From 2-01-FULL-33-17 sp964474375 (GTDB lineage Bacteria > Patescibacteriota > Minisyncoccia > Phycocordibacterales > UBA9973): DNA of 27,324 nt. Location of the stretch: the NCBI GenBank assembly GCA_964474375.1, contig CAYYSG010000006.1, positions 1-27,324 of the forward strand. The letters are read 5' to 3'. Shown here piece after piece: positions 1 to 7,523 of this stretch; position 1 is the first letter of the stretch; each line of letters starts with the position of its first letter. A model generated the notes under the pieces. That model did no database searches. It was not told the origin of the DNA and worked only from the letters and a program-made list of their open reading frames with translations. The position numbers and the translations under genes are program-made.

Positions 1-2616
1 TTCATCATTCTTCTCTATTACTTCTACCACAGTACCTGGAGCTATATCATGAGCAATTATATGAGTCGCTATTGGGTTCAGGATTTTAGTTTGGATTAAC
101 CGGTTCAGTGGGCGCGCTCCATAGTGCGGATCGTAGCCTTGTTTTGCCAAATAAGCATAAGCAGTGTCTTTGATTTGCAAATCTATACCTTTGGTTAGCA
201 GTCTGTCTCTTACGGCTTGGGTACGCATTGCTACTATTTGTTTTATAGTTTCTATACTCAAAACATCAAAGACTATTACTTCATCCAGTCTATTCAGGAA
301 TTCCGGACGGAAATGATTCTTCAGTGCACTCATTACTTTGTCTTTAGCATCTTCATATGCCAAAGCTTGCGTATTGGTGCCAAAACCAATTGATTCCATT
401 TTGTCTATAAATTGTGACCCAATGTTCGATGTTAGGATTATGATGGTATTACGGAAGTTAACTACTCGGCCTTTGGCGTCAGTCAACCTGCCTTCGTCCA
501 GTACTTGCAGTAATATATTAAATACTTCTGGATGAGCCTTTTCTACCTCGTCAAACAAAACTACAGAATAAGGTCGGTGTCTTACTGATTCAGTTAGTTG
601 GCCTGACTCATCATGCCCCACATACCCTGGTGGTGAACCTACGAGTTTTGAAACACTGTGGCGTTCCATGTATTCGGACATATCCACACGAATCAAAGCC
701 TTTTCATCATTGAACATAAATTCCGCCAATGCTTTGGTTAGCTCGGTTTTACCTACTCCTGTTGGACCTAAGAATATAAATGATCCGATTGGTTTATTAG
801 GGTCACCTATTCCAGCACGGCTTCGTCTTACTGTTTCAGCAACTTTTTTTACAGCATCGTCTTGCCCTACTACACGCTTACGCAATTCGTCCTCCATACG
901 AAGAAGCTTTTGCTTTTCTTCTTCCAGCATACGCATCAGTGGTATACCAGTCCAACGACTAACAACTTCAGCTATATCTTCACTAGTTATTTCTTCCTTT
1001 AGAATACGACGGGTTTTCTGCATTCTTTTTAGCTTTTGCATTTTCGAATCCAGTTCTTTGCGTAATACCGGAATTTCCCCATACCGAATTTCAGCCGCGC
1101 GAGACAGGTCTTGTTTTAGCTGAGCACTGTCGGCTTCACTGCGCAAAGCTTCCAAATCTTTTTTAATTTGACGAATACTGATAACGATTTCTTTTTCGTT
1201 AGTCCAGCGTACTTCTAAATCTTTAGTTTTGTTTTTCTGAGTTGCGATTTCGTCTTCTATTGTATTCAGTCTTTCTTTTATTTCTTTAGAAGACCGTGTG
1301 TCTTTTTTACTGATGTCTTTAACCAACGCTTCACGTTCAATTTCAAGACGCATTATCTTACGATGCGAATCTTCTAATTCTTGAGGTTTGTTTTCAAGAG
1401 CAATTTTTAATGATGACGACGCTTCGTCTATCAAATCCACAGCTTTGTCAGGTAGGAATCTATTTGTAATATATCGAGTCGATAAATTAACCGCGGCAAG
1501 TATTGCGTCGTCTGTAATGTGTACGCCGTGGAATATTTCATATTTATCTTTCAATCCACGCAAAATTGCAATAGCGTCTTCGACACTTGGTTCTTCTACA
1601 TACACTGGCTGGAATCTTCGTGCTAGTGCTGGGTCTTTTTCAATATGCTTTTGGTATTCTTTTACAGTTGTAGCGCCAATAGCACGTAGTTCGCCGCGTG
1701 CCAGAGCTGGTTTTAGCATGTTTGAAGCGTCTAGCGAGCCTTCTGATGCGCCTGCGCCCACTATGGTATGGAGTTCATCAATAAACAAAATCACACGTCC
1801 GTCGGACTTTTCGACTTCTTTCATTATAGCGCGTAGTCTTTCCTCGAATTCGCCACGGTATTTAGTACCAGCCAGTAGTAATCCTAAATCAAGAGATATG
1901 ACTTCTTTGTCTTTCAAAGTATCTGGCACGTCGCCTTTGACTATACGGTTAGCTAATCCTTCAACAACAGCAGTCTTACCAGTACCAGCTTCACCTATTA
2001 ATACTGGGTTATTTTTTGTACGGCGTGAAAGTATTTGCATGATGCGCATTATTTCAGTGTCGCGCCCTATTACAGGGTCTAGCTTGTCGCTGCGTGCTAG
2101 GTCGGTCAAATTGCGAGCGTATTTTTCCAGGTTTTTCATTTTTTTATTAGTACTCTCTGGCATGTTTTGCTCGGTCTTTGATTCTTCTAGCACACGCAAG
2201 ACTCCTTCTTTTGTTATTTTAAAACGCTCTAGTATATGGCGAGCTTCGGACTGCACATCAAAAAGAGCAAAGAACAGGTGCTCCACATCTACAAATTCAC
2301 TTTTTTGTGCTGTAGCGACTTTGCTGGAATGTTCAATAACCTGAGCCAAGTCAGGGGTTAAATAAATTTGATAAGATGGTGACAAAGTATTACCTCTTTC
2401 TGGAATTTCAATATGCTCCAGTATGATGTCCACTAGATGTGTGGTATCAATGTCCAACTTCTCCAGTATAGGTAAAATCACTATGTCTTCAGATGTAACA
2501 AGTGCCGCTAGTAAATGGAGTGATGATACATGGTTCTGACCACGCTCTATCACGAATTCATGCGCGCGCCGAATAACTTCTTTTGCTTTGGTTGTAAAAT
2601 GATGAAATGGTGGCAT
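1..2616 (-). CDS. clpB: ClpB-type AAA+ disaggregase, 3' end outside the window
   Basis: ATP-driven protein disaggregase that works with DnaK. The reading frame starts at the ATG at 2616 and stays open for 872 codons to the left edge, so only the last few residues and the stop are missing. An N-terminal Clp_N repeat domain fills about residues 1-150. The first nucleotide-binding domain has Walker A GEAGTGKT (208-215) and Walker B ILFIDEL. A coiled-coil middle domain follows at about 400-530 (it begins ALENKPQELE), then a second Walker A GPTGVGKT (617-624) with Walker B VVLFDEVEKAHP. The long middle domain and the spacing of the two Walker motifs separate ClpB from ClpA and ClpC. The start lies 8 nt after the cysteine desulfurase stop, so the two are probably co-transcribed. 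No heat-shock operator such as CIRCE was seen upstream. Confidence 0.95.
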   Translation of the reverse strand, partial: MPPFHHFTTKAKEVIRRAHEFVIERGQNHVSSLHLLAALVTSEDIVILPILEKLDIDTTHLVDIILEHIEIPERGNTLSPSYQIYLTPDLAQVIEHSSKVATAQKSEFVDVEHLFFALFDVQSEARHILERFKITKEGVLRVLEESKTEQNMPESTNKKMKNLEKYARNLTDLARSDKLDPVIGRDTEIMRIMQILSRRTKNNPVLIGEAGTGKTAVVEGLANRIVKGDVPDTLKDKEVISLDLGLLLAGTKYRGEFEERLRAIMKEVEKSDGRVILFIDELHTIVGAGASEGSLDASNMLKPALARGELRAIGATTVKEYQKHIEKDPALARRFQPVYVEEPSVEDAIAILRGLKDKYEIFHGVHITDDAILAAVNLSTRYITNRFLPDKAVDLIDEASSSLKIALENKPQELEDSHRKIMRLEIEREALVKDISKKDTRSSKEIKERLNTIEDEIATQKNKTKDLEVRWTNEKEIVISIRQIKKDLEALRSEADSAQLKQDLSRAAEIRYGEIPVLRKELDSKMQKLKRMQKTRRILKEEITSEDIAEVVSRWTGIPLMRMLEEEKQKLLRMEDELRKRVVGQDDAVKKVAETVRRSRAGIGDPNKPIGSFIFLGPTGVGKTELTKALAEFMFNDEKALIRVDMSEYMERHSVSKLVGSPPGYVGHDESGQLTESVRHRPYSVVLFDEVEKAHPEVFNILLQVLDEGRLTDAKGRVVNFRNTIIILTSNIGSQFIDKMESIGFGTNTQALAYEDAKDKVMSALKNHFRPEFLNRLDEVIVFDVLSIETIKQIVAMRTQAVRDRLLTKGIDLQIKDTAYAYLAKQGYDPHYGARPLNRLIQTKILNPIATHIIAHDIAPGTVVEVIEKNDE

Positions 2617-2624
2617 ATATGTAT

Positions 2625-3875
2625 TTAGTATAACACACCCTTGTAGGTGGTGTTTATATTCGATAGGGCTTTTAATAATTTAAAAATGTCTTTTTTTGTG
2701 GTTTCGGGACCGAACGAAATTCTGATTGTCCCATATTTATTATACGTTTTATTTTCAGAAATATTACGGATTTCAGACACTACATAGGACTCGCCGGACT
2801 CTTCGGAATGGCACGCGCTTTTACTAGACACTGCAACACCGCGCGCATTTAGCTCCACTGCCATTTGTTGCCCTGAAAAACAAGGAAAGGACAAGCTAAT
2901 AATACTTGGTATTCCGGATTCGCTACTATTGAAAACAAATTCTATATCCCCGACTTTGTTTATTTCATTTATCCCTGCCGTTAGAATGTCTTTTAAATTT
3001 TTATATTTTTCTTCATATGCAGGAATCAAAGGTTGGAAATTTTTTACAGCTTCAGCGAACGCATAAATATTCATCACGTCACTTGTTCCAGGACGTAGCC
3101 CGATTTCTTGTGAGCCTCCTGCATACAATGGATTTATTTTAGCTGAAGATCTTTTATACAAAACCCCAACCCCAGCTGGGCCACCTATTTTGACACTGTT
3201 AAACGAAATCAAATCAATGCCTTTTAATACAAACGGCACTACATCCATATGCACATAGGCCTGGGTAGCATCAGTATGCAAATATGGATAAAAAGACTCA
3301 TTCACAAACCGCATGCTTTTAATATTGTATTTTTGTTCTTTATAGTTATTTAGCTTTTTTATATAAGAAGCAATATCCTGCAAAGTACCTAGTTCGCTAT
3401 TCACTGTATGGATAGAAATTATTACAGTATCTGGAGTTATTGATTTTATAATTGTATCAGCATGAATTATACCTGTGACCTCGTCTGGTCTAATATATGT
3501 CACGGTTGCTAATTTATTCTTCTCTAGTAGTTTACAATTTTCTATAACTGCACTGTGTTCAATGGTTGAAGTTATAATGTGCGGCAAGTCTATTGAATCT
3601 CTGGCTTTCATAACTGTGCCATGAATAGCCATGGCAATACTCTCAGTAGCGCTGGAAGTGAACAAGATTTCACTAGTTTTTGACTTTATAGAATTAGCTA
3701 CTATTTTTCTAGAATTTTCTAATATGGATTTTGCTTCCTGCCCAAAACTATGGATTGACGCTGGGTTGGCAAAATATTTTTTCGTAATAGAGTGTAACGC
3801 CAAACTAGCACTTTTTAAAATAAGTGCTCCTGACGCGTAATCTAAATAAACTTTATTTTTACCCAAAAAGCTCAT
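2625..3875 (-). CDS. Cysteine desulfurase (NifS/IscS family, PLP-dependent)
   Basis: 416 aa, class V aminotransferase fold, which takes sulfur from cysteine as an enzyme persulfide for tRNA thiolation or Fe-S assembly. Family residues visible: the His that stacks on PLP in TIEHSAV (H107), DATQA (D202, Q205), the Schiff-base Lys in VKIGGPAGVG (K229), RPGT (261-264), and the catalytic Cys in SSKSACHSEESGES (C355). The usual His just before the PLP lysine is Val here, and the loop around residues 170-195 is longer than usual. The ATG at 3875 lies 6 nt after a TGTTAGCAT extended -10, so the mRNA is probably leaderless. It is first gene of an operon with clpB. No IscU-type scaffold or MnmA is nearby, so the sulfur acceptor is unknown. 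Confidence 0.9.
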   Translation of the reverse strand: MSFLGKNKVYLDYASGALILKSASLALHSITKKYFANPASIHSFGQEAKSILENSRKIVANSIKSKTSEILFTSSATESIAMAIHGTVMKARDSIDLPHIITSTIEHSAVIENCKLLEKNKLATVTYIRPDEVTGIIHADTIIKSITPDTVIISIHTVNSELGTLQDIASYIKKLNNYKEQKYNIKSMRFVNESFYPYLHTDATQAYVHMDVVPFVLKGIDLISFNSVKIGGPAGVGVLYKRSSAKINPLYAGGSQEIGLRPGTSDVMNIYAFAEAVKNFQPLIPAYEEKYKNLKDILTAGINEINKVGDIEFVFNSSESGIPSIISLSFPCFSGQQMAVELNARGVAVSSKSACHSEESGESYVVSEIRNISENKTYNKYGTIRISFGPETTKKDIFKLLKALSNINTTYKGVLY

Positions 3876-3881
3876 TTTTAA

Positions 3882-3910
3882 ATGCTAACATACAAGAAGA
3901 GACCTTGCAA
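3882..3910 (-). promoter_or_regulatory. Promoter of the cysteine desulfurase-clpB operon
   Basis: On the minus strand, -35 TTGCAA (3910-3905), 17-nt spacer, extended -10 TGTTAGCAT with TAGCAT at 3887-3882, then 6 nt to the ATG. The -35 hexamer is palindromic and is also used by the divergent promoter on the plus strand. Confidence 0.6.
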
Positions 3911-3932
3911 AATGGGGATTTTCATGTATAAT
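3905..3932 (+). promoter_or_regulatory. Promoter of the DUF4446-infB-rbfA operon
   Basis: -35 TTGCAA (3905-3910), 16-nt spacer, perfect -10 TATAAT (3927-3932), then 7 nt to the ATG at 3940. The predicted start site falls on or next to the A of the ATG, giving a leaderless message. The -35 is shared with the minus-strand promoter. Confidence 0.7.
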
Positions 3933-3939
3933 TATAGTC

Positions 3940-4398
3940 ATGTTTTCAGAGACTATTATTGCTATTCTAATATTGTCGGTAGTTATCATATTTTTGATAA
4001 TTCATGCTTTTGTACTAGAGAGAAGGATTAAAAAAATGCTACGTGGGAGCAACGGTAAATCATTAGAAAAATCAATCACTGACATGCAAGACCGCATATA
4101 CAACAGTGAAGTTTATATTGCAAAAAACAGCGAAGACATTCAGAATCTTTTCCAAAAGATGAAAAAACGTATTCGCAATGTTTCGACATTACGTTTCAAG
4201 CCTTTTGAAGATGCTGGTAGTACTCAAAGTTTTGCCATAGCAATAGTTAATGATGAAGGTGACGGAGTAGTATTGTCTAGCTTATACACACGCGAAAGAA
4301 TGAGTGTATTCGCAAAACCTGTTGTTGGCAACAAGTCTGAATACGAACTAACGAACGAAGAAAAAAGTGTTTTGGAGTCGGCAAAACAAGAAGCTTAA
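3940..4398 (+). CDS. DUF4446-family single-pass membrane protein
   Basis: 152 aa. One N-terminal transmembrane helix (about residues 5-26), a basic cytoplasmic-side stretch (ERRIKKML), a predicted helical region to about 85, then the DUF4446 signature: LRFKPFEDAGSTQSFAIA, a DGVVLSSLYTRE turn and AKPVVGNKSEYELTNEEK. The family has no established function. It is the first gene of the infB-rbfA transcript, 15 nt ahead of infB, in the place where nusA stands in many bacteria. Its promoter gives a leaderless start at 3940. Family assignment rests on the recognised motif pattern. Confidence 0.8.
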   Translation: MFSETIIAILILSVVIIFLIIHAFVLERRIKKMLRGSNGKSLEKSITDMQDRIYNSEVYIAKNSEDIQNLFQKMKKRIRNVSTLRFKPFEDAGSTQSFAIAIVNDEGDGVVLSSLYTRERMSVFAKPVVGNKSEYELTNEEKSVLESAKQEA

Positions 4399-4413
4399 TT
4401 AAATAAAATAAAT

Positions 4414-5910
4414 ATGAATGAAAAGACGAAAATCATTGCACGTCCTCCGGTTGTTTCTGTTATGGGGCACGTTGACCATGGTAAATCAACTCTTCTTGAC
4501 TATATAAGAAAATCTAACATCGTAGCTGGCGAATCTGGCGGTATTACTCAGCACATTGCGGCATATGAAGTCCTGCACGAAACTAGTGGTGGCGATTTAA
4601 AGAAAATAACATTCCTGGATACTCCTGGACATGCTGCCTTTACCGCTATGCGCGTACGTGGCGCGTCAGCGGCCGACATTGCAATACTTGTAGTTTCCGC
4701 CGAAGACGGAGTCAAAGCTCAAACAATGGAAGCATTAGAAGCTATAAAAGAAAGTGGTATCCCTTATATTGTAGCTATAAACAAAATAGACAAACCTGGC
4801 GCTAATCTTGAACGTACTAAAAATACATTACTGGAAAACGGAATATACCTAGAAGGAATGGGTGGCGATATTCCTTGGAGCGCTATTTCAGCTAAAACTG
4901 GCGAAGGAGTCAACGAGTTACTCGACATGATACTATTCGTAGCAGAATTCCATGATATGCGAGCGGACCTAGCGAAACAAGCATTTGGTGTAGTCCTGGA
5001 ATCACATCTTGACCCCAAGCGTGGTATTACCGCAACAATGATACTTAAAGAAGGTACTTTGAAAAAAGGTTCGTTTATTGTAGCTGGTGAATCTATGGTG
5101 GCTACTCGAATAATGGAAAACTTTATGGGTAAACCAATTACTGAGAGTTACTGTTCATCCCCTATTAATGTGGTTGGGTTTGATGTTGTGCCTCCAGTTG
5201 GAGCAATGTTCGAAGTTTTTAATAATAAAAAAGATGCTGAAAAAGCTGTACTGAAAAACAAAGAAGCATTAGGTATACGCTCAAGACTTAGCAGCGAAAA
5301 TAGTGAATTTTGTATACCTTTGGTAATCAAAGCCGACACTGTTGGGTCAATCGAAGCTATCGAAAAAGAAGTTCTAAAACTAAACAACTCCGAAAACGGA
5401 TTCCAGATAGTAAAATCAGCAGTTGGTAATATTTCAGAAAACGACATCAAAACCGCAAACGGTAACAAAGACACAATCATAATTGGTTTCCATGTAAATA
5501 TCGACAGAAAAGCCGAAGACGTACGCCAGCAAATGGATGTAACGGTTTTGACATTTGATATTATATACAAACTAACAGAATGGCTAGAAGAAGAACTGGA
5601 AAAACGTCGTCCCCGTAAAGTAGTAGAAACTGTTAGTGGTTCTGTGAAAATCCTAAAATACTTTAGCCAGACAAAGGAAAAACAAGTTGTGGGATGTAGA
5701 GTTGAATCAGGGTCAGTTAAGATTGGATCAACAGTCAAAGTCATGCGCCGTGACAACTTTATTGCAATTGGTAAAATTACTGAAATGCAACACAATAAAA
5801 GTAAAGCTAAAGAAGTCTTCGAAGGTGACGAATGTGGACTACAAGTCGAAACTAAAATAACTTTAGCAATTGGCGACATATTAGAAGCTGTAACAAGTGA
5901 AATAAAATAA
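4414..5910 (+). CDS. infB: Translation initiation factor IF-2, short form
   Basis: 498 aa GTPase that brings formyl-Met-tRNA to the 30S subunit and promotes subunit joining. The protein starts almost directly at the G domain: G1 GHVDHGKST (18-26), G3 DTPGH (69-73), G4 NKID (123-126), G5 SAK (about 159-161). Domain II, domain III and the C-terminal fMet-tRNA-binding domain follow and end at LAIGDILEA. It lacks the long N-terminal region of E. coli IF-2 (890 aa), as often seen in reduced genomes. The ATG is preceded by an A/T-rich stretch with no Shine-Dalgarno. rbfA follows 1 nt after the stop, which supports co-translation. Confidence 0.97.
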   Translation: MNEKTKIIARPPVVSVMGHVDHGKSTLLDYIRKSNIVAGESGGITQHIAAYEVLHETSGGDLKKITFLDTPGHAAFTAMRVRGASAADIAILVVSAEDGVKAQTMEALEAIKESGIPYIVAINKIDKPGANLERTKNTLLENGIYLEGMGGDIPWSAISAKTGEGVNELLDMILFVAEFHDMRADLAKQAFGVVLESHLDPKRGITATMILKEGTLKKGSFIVAGESMVATRIMENFMGKPITESYCSSPINVVGFDVVPPVGAMFEVFNNKKDAEKAVLKNKEALGIRSRLSSENSEFCIPLVIKADTVGSIEAIEKEVLKLNNSENGFQIVKSAVGNISENDIKTANGNKDTIIIGFHVNIDRKAEDVRQQMDVTVLTFDIIYKLTEWLEEELEKRRPRKVVETVSGSVKILKYFSQTKEKQVVGCRVESGSVKIGSTVKVMRRDNFIAIGKITEMQHNKSKAKEVFEGDECGLQVETKITLAIGDILEAVTSEIK

Positions 5911-5911
5911 T

Positions 5912-6250
5912 ATGGGTCAGTATAAAAATAGCCAAGTTCCTGAAAGAATCCGTGAAATAGTTTCCAAATATGTATCCAAGGAAACCAACGGTAAATCTAT
6001 AATAACTATCAATACTGTTGATATGAATAGCCATCGTGACCATGCTAGTATATTCTTTACTGTTATTCCAGAATCAGAAGAAAAGCCAGCACTGGACTTC
6101 CTAAAACGTAAACGCACCGAGATTCGTAAAACAATAATGAAAGAAATGCCGATTGCCAGAATTCCATTTATTGAATTCTACATAGACGTAGGTGAAAAAT
6201 TCTCTCGAAGAATAACCGAGATAGAACAACAAGAAAAAAACCAAGACTAA
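5912..6250 (+). CDS. rbfA: Ribosome-binding factor A
   Basis: 112 aa, KH-like 30S maturation factor that acts on the 16S rRNA 5' domain. The family pattern is visible in order: N-terminal helix with ERIREIVSKYV, strand IITINTVDMN, HASIFFTVIPESEEK, then the helix FLKRKRTEIRKTIMKEM and RIPFIEFYIDVGE. The position directly after infB is the classical arrangement and supports a divergent sequence match. The stop codon lies in the loop of the terminator hairpin, so nothing follows in this operon. Confidence 0.85.
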   Translation: MGQYKNSQVPERIREIVSKYVSKETNGKSIITINTVDMNSHRDHASIFFTVIPESEEKPALDFLKRKRTEIRKTIMKEMPIARIPFIEFYIDVGEKFSRRITEIEQQEKNQD

Positions 6251-6265
6251 CGTCTTGGTTTTTTT
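6238..6265. terminator. Bidirectional intrinsic terminator after rbfA and tRNA-Lys
   Basis: Perfect stem AAACCAAGAC / GTCTTGGTTT with the 4-nt loop TAAC, followed by a T run (to 6265). The A run at 6234-6240 gives a T run on the other strand, so it can also end the minus-strand tRNA-Lys transcript. The rbfA stop TAA (6248-6250) is in the loop. Confidence 0.9.
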
Positions 6266-6271
6266 CTATTG

Positions 6272-6344
6272 TGCCCCGTGAGGGGATCGAACCCCCGACC
6301 ATCTCCTTAAGAGGGAGCTGCTCTACCAGCTGAGCTAACAGGGC
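6272..6344 (-). tRNA. tRNA-Lys (anticodon CTT)
   Basis: 73 nt on the minus strand. The acceptor stem GCCCTGT pairs with ACGGGGC, D-arm GCTC/GAGC, anticodon loop CTCTTAA giving CTT (6309-6311), T-arm GGGGG TTCGATC CCCTC, discriminator A. The 3' CCA is not encoded. Confidence 0.95.
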
Positions 6345-6373
6345 ACTTTTAAATTCAAAATTTAACTTCGTTT

Positions 6374-6402
6374 ATCATAATACATAACAAGCATAAAATC
6401 AA
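6374..6402 (-). promoter_or_regulatory. Promoter of tRNA-Lys
   Basis: Minus strand -35 TTGATT (6402-6397), 17-nt spacer, -10 TATGAT (6379-6374). The predicted start is about 23 nt upstream of the mature tRNA 5' end. Confidence 0.5.
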
Positions 6403-6412
6403 TCAGTTGCTA

Positions 6413-6441
6413 TTGAATTTTTAATTAAAATAGTATAGAGT
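6413..6441 (+). promoter_or_regulatory. Candidate promoter of the tRNA Leu-Leu-Cys cluster
   Basis: -35 TTGAAT (6413-6418) followed by a weak -10, either TATAGA (6434-6439, 15-nt spacer) or TAGAGT (6436-6441, 17-nt spacer). It sits just upstream of the first tRNA-Leu at 6450. Confidence 0.4.
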
Positions 6442-6449
6442 ATATCCAT

Positions 6450-6531
6450 GCCGAGGTGGCGAAATTGGTAGACGCACTGGTCTTAGGAACCAGCTCCGCA
6501 AGGAATGGAGGTTCAAGTCCTCTCCTCGGCA
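6450..6531 (+). tRNA. tRNA-Leu (anticodon TAG)
   Basis: 82 nt with a long class II variable arm (CTCC...GGAG). Acceptor GCCGAGG / CCTCGGC, anticodon stem CTGGT/ACCAG with loop CTTAGGA, T-loop TTCAAGT, discriminator A. The CCA is not encoded. Confidence 0.95.
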
Positions 6532-6544
6532 CTCGTACTTTGGC

Positions 6545-6627
6545 GCCCAAGTGATGGAATGGTAGACATAGGGGACTTAAAATCCCCAGACCGCAAGGTC
6601 GTGTGGGTTCGAGTCCCACCTTGGGCA
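6545..6627 (+). tRNA. tRNA-Leu (anticodon TAA)
   Basis: 83 nt with a class II variable arm (GACCGCAAGGTC). Acceptor GCCCAAG / CTTGGGC, anticodon stem GGGGA/TCCCC with loop CTTAAAA, T-stem GTGGG/CCCAC, discriminator A. The CCA is not encoded. It is 13 nt after the previous tRNA, so probably one transcript. Confidence 0.95.
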
Positions 6628-6647
6628 CAGCCCTGCCCTGGTTAAAT

Positions 6648-6719
6648 GACCCAGTCGCCAAGTGGTAAGGCCAGGGTCTGCAAAACCCTTATACGGCGGT
6701 TCGATTCCGCCCTGGGTCT
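6648..6719 (+). tRNA. tRNA-Cys (anticodon GCA)
   Basis: 72 nt. Acceptor GACCCAG / CTGGGTC, anticodon stem AGGGT/ACCCT with loop CTGCAAA, T-arm GGCGG/CCGCC. The discriminator is T, the known identity base of tRNA-Cys. The CCA is not encoded. Confidence 0.95.
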
Positions 6720-6726
6720 CAAATAT

Positions 6727-6759
6727 AACAAAACCCGCTCGCAACGAGCGGGTTTTGTT
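6727..6759. terminator. Bidirectional terminator between the tRNA cluster and the pilin operon
   Basis: Perfect 15-bp stem (6727-6741 with 6745-6759), GC-rich core CCCGCTCG / CGAGCGGG, 3-nt loop CAA and short A/T runs on both sides. It separates the plus-strand tRNAs from the converging minus-strand pilin gene ending at 6768. Confidence 0.85.
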
Positions 6760-6767
6760 ATATCTTA

Positions 6768-7016
6768 TTAAGATAATCCTCGGAGAGTGTCCACTAGCAA
6801 ATTTAATATCCCATAGACTCCGAACATCACAACTAGTCCTACCAATCCCCATATCATATGAGTCTGCCCTTTTTTACGAGCATCTTCTGAACTAGCATTC
6901 ATTATCATTTCTACTACCCCCCATATGAATACAAGAATAGCAACAATGAACATCAATTTAATCAAAGGCTGAACAATGTTACTTATCAAAGCTCCAATGA
7001 TTGAATCGGTAGTCAT
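6768..7016 (-). CDS. Two-helix pilin-like protein (type IV secretion pilin type), no signal peptide
   Basis: 82 aa, two hydrophobic helices (about 12-38 and 53-77) joined by the polar, charged loop NASSEDARKKGQTH. The pattern IWGVVEMI...E..RKKG....WGLVGLVVMFGVYGI is that of the small VirB2/TrbC-like pilins (Pfam family T4SS_pilin) common in Patescibacteria. Unlike its neighbours it has no cleavable signal peptide. It is the last gene of the operon, 13 nt after the previous pilin and just ahead of the terminator at 6727-6759. Pilin subunit is the family reading; whether it is polymerised is unknown. Confidence 0.7.
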   Translation of the reverse strand: MTTDSIIGALISNIVQPLIKLMFIVAILVFIWGVVEMIMNASSEDARKKGQTHMIWGLVGLVVMFGVYGILNLLVDTLRGLS

Positions 7017-7029
7017 AGAAGATTAAGAA

Positions 7030-7419
7030 TTAACAGTTTTGAGTTTGACCAGGAACACAAGGTAATACAATAGTATCAGATCCAGGAGTACCAGTACCAA
7101 CTGTACGACGAAGTATACCAACTAGTCCCCAAATTGTTGTAATAACGAAAAGACCTAGCACACCGTACAAGATTGTACTTTTTGCTTTTTTCTGTTGGTC
7201 TTCACCATCAGCCATCATGAATTTGATAACACCGATAACGATCCAAAGAACCGCAAACCCTACAAGCACACGAATGATCAGGTTCATTAAACTTTGACCA
7301 GTAGCAAGCAATGTAAACACATTTTGGTTACCAGTATAAGCTGGACCAACATTGATGTTTTGAGCCATCGCTAGAGCTGGAGCCAGGAACCCAAGAGCTA
7401 GAACTATAAATTTACGCAT
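7030..7419 (-). CDS. Signal-peptide-bearing two-helix pilin-like protein
   Basis: 129 aa from the ATG at 7419. The signal peptide MRKFIVLALGFLAPALAMA is probably cut before Q20. Two helices follow at about 43-69 and 83-104 with a charged loop DGEDQQKKAKS, as in the VirB2/TrbC-like pilins. The C-terminus has two cysteines (C121, C129) that could form a disulfide. The frame is open upstream to 7494, but the 25 extra codons would hide the signal peptide and lie across a promoter, so 7419 is preferred. It has its own promoter inside the operon, which suggests that this and the next pilin are made at higher levels than the genes upstream. Confidence 0.75.
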   Translation of the reverse strand: MRKFIVLALGFLAPALAMAQNINVGPAYTGNQNVFTLLATGQSLMNLIIRVLVGFAVLWIVIGVIKFMMADGEDQQKKAKSTILYGVLGLFVITTIWGLVGILRRTVGTGTPGSDTIVLPCVPGQTQNC

Positions 7420-7455
7420 AATTAAAAATAATATTTTTCCTATTAATATACCCTT

Positions 7456-7464
7456 ATTATACCA
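7456..7464 (-). promoter_or_regulatory. Internal extended -10 promoter for the last two pilin genes
   Basis: TGGTATAAT on the minus strand (7464-7456), an extended -10 of perfect consensus. The -35 region has no good match (TACCTT). The predicted start is about 30 nt upstream of the ATG at 7419. Confidence 0.6.
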
Positions 7465-7505
7465 CAATAGGACTTGTAAAGGTAAATTCTTCAAGTCCTA
7501 TTGTG
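7463..7505. repeat. 14-bp perfect inverted repeat next to the pilin promoter
   Basis: CACAATAGGACTTG (7463-7476) and CAAGTCCTATTGTG (7492-7505) are exact inverted copies separated by 15 nt. The pair lies between the stop of the upstream pilin-like gene (7524) and the -10 of the next one, and its arms bracket the -35 position. There is no T run, so it is not a standard terminator. It may be an operator, an mRNA processing or stabilising hairpin, or both. Confidence 0.8.
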
Positions 7506-7523
7506 TATAACCTAAAAGCTATT

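Noticed and set aside
668..2344. Plus-strand open frames of 151 and 318 codons
   Set aside because: They lie antisense to clpB, whose minus-strand frame encodes all expected AAA+ motifs. The Ser-rich composition is typical of antisense frames.
5148..5879. Minus-strand frame of 243 codons
   Set aside because: Antisense to the well-conserved infB coding sequence, with Ser/Thr-rich low-complexity translation and no promoter.
6425..6895. Open frames of 77-91 codons on both strands over the tRNA cluster
   Set aside because: They are translations of tRNA-Leu, tRNA-Leu and tRNA-Cys sequence (typical VGLEPTRPCG and RRGLEPPF strings) and are a known kind of false gene.
7420..7494. Longer start for the pilin at 7419
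   Set aside because: The extra codons cover the extended -10 and the inverted repeat and would bury a clear signal peptide.
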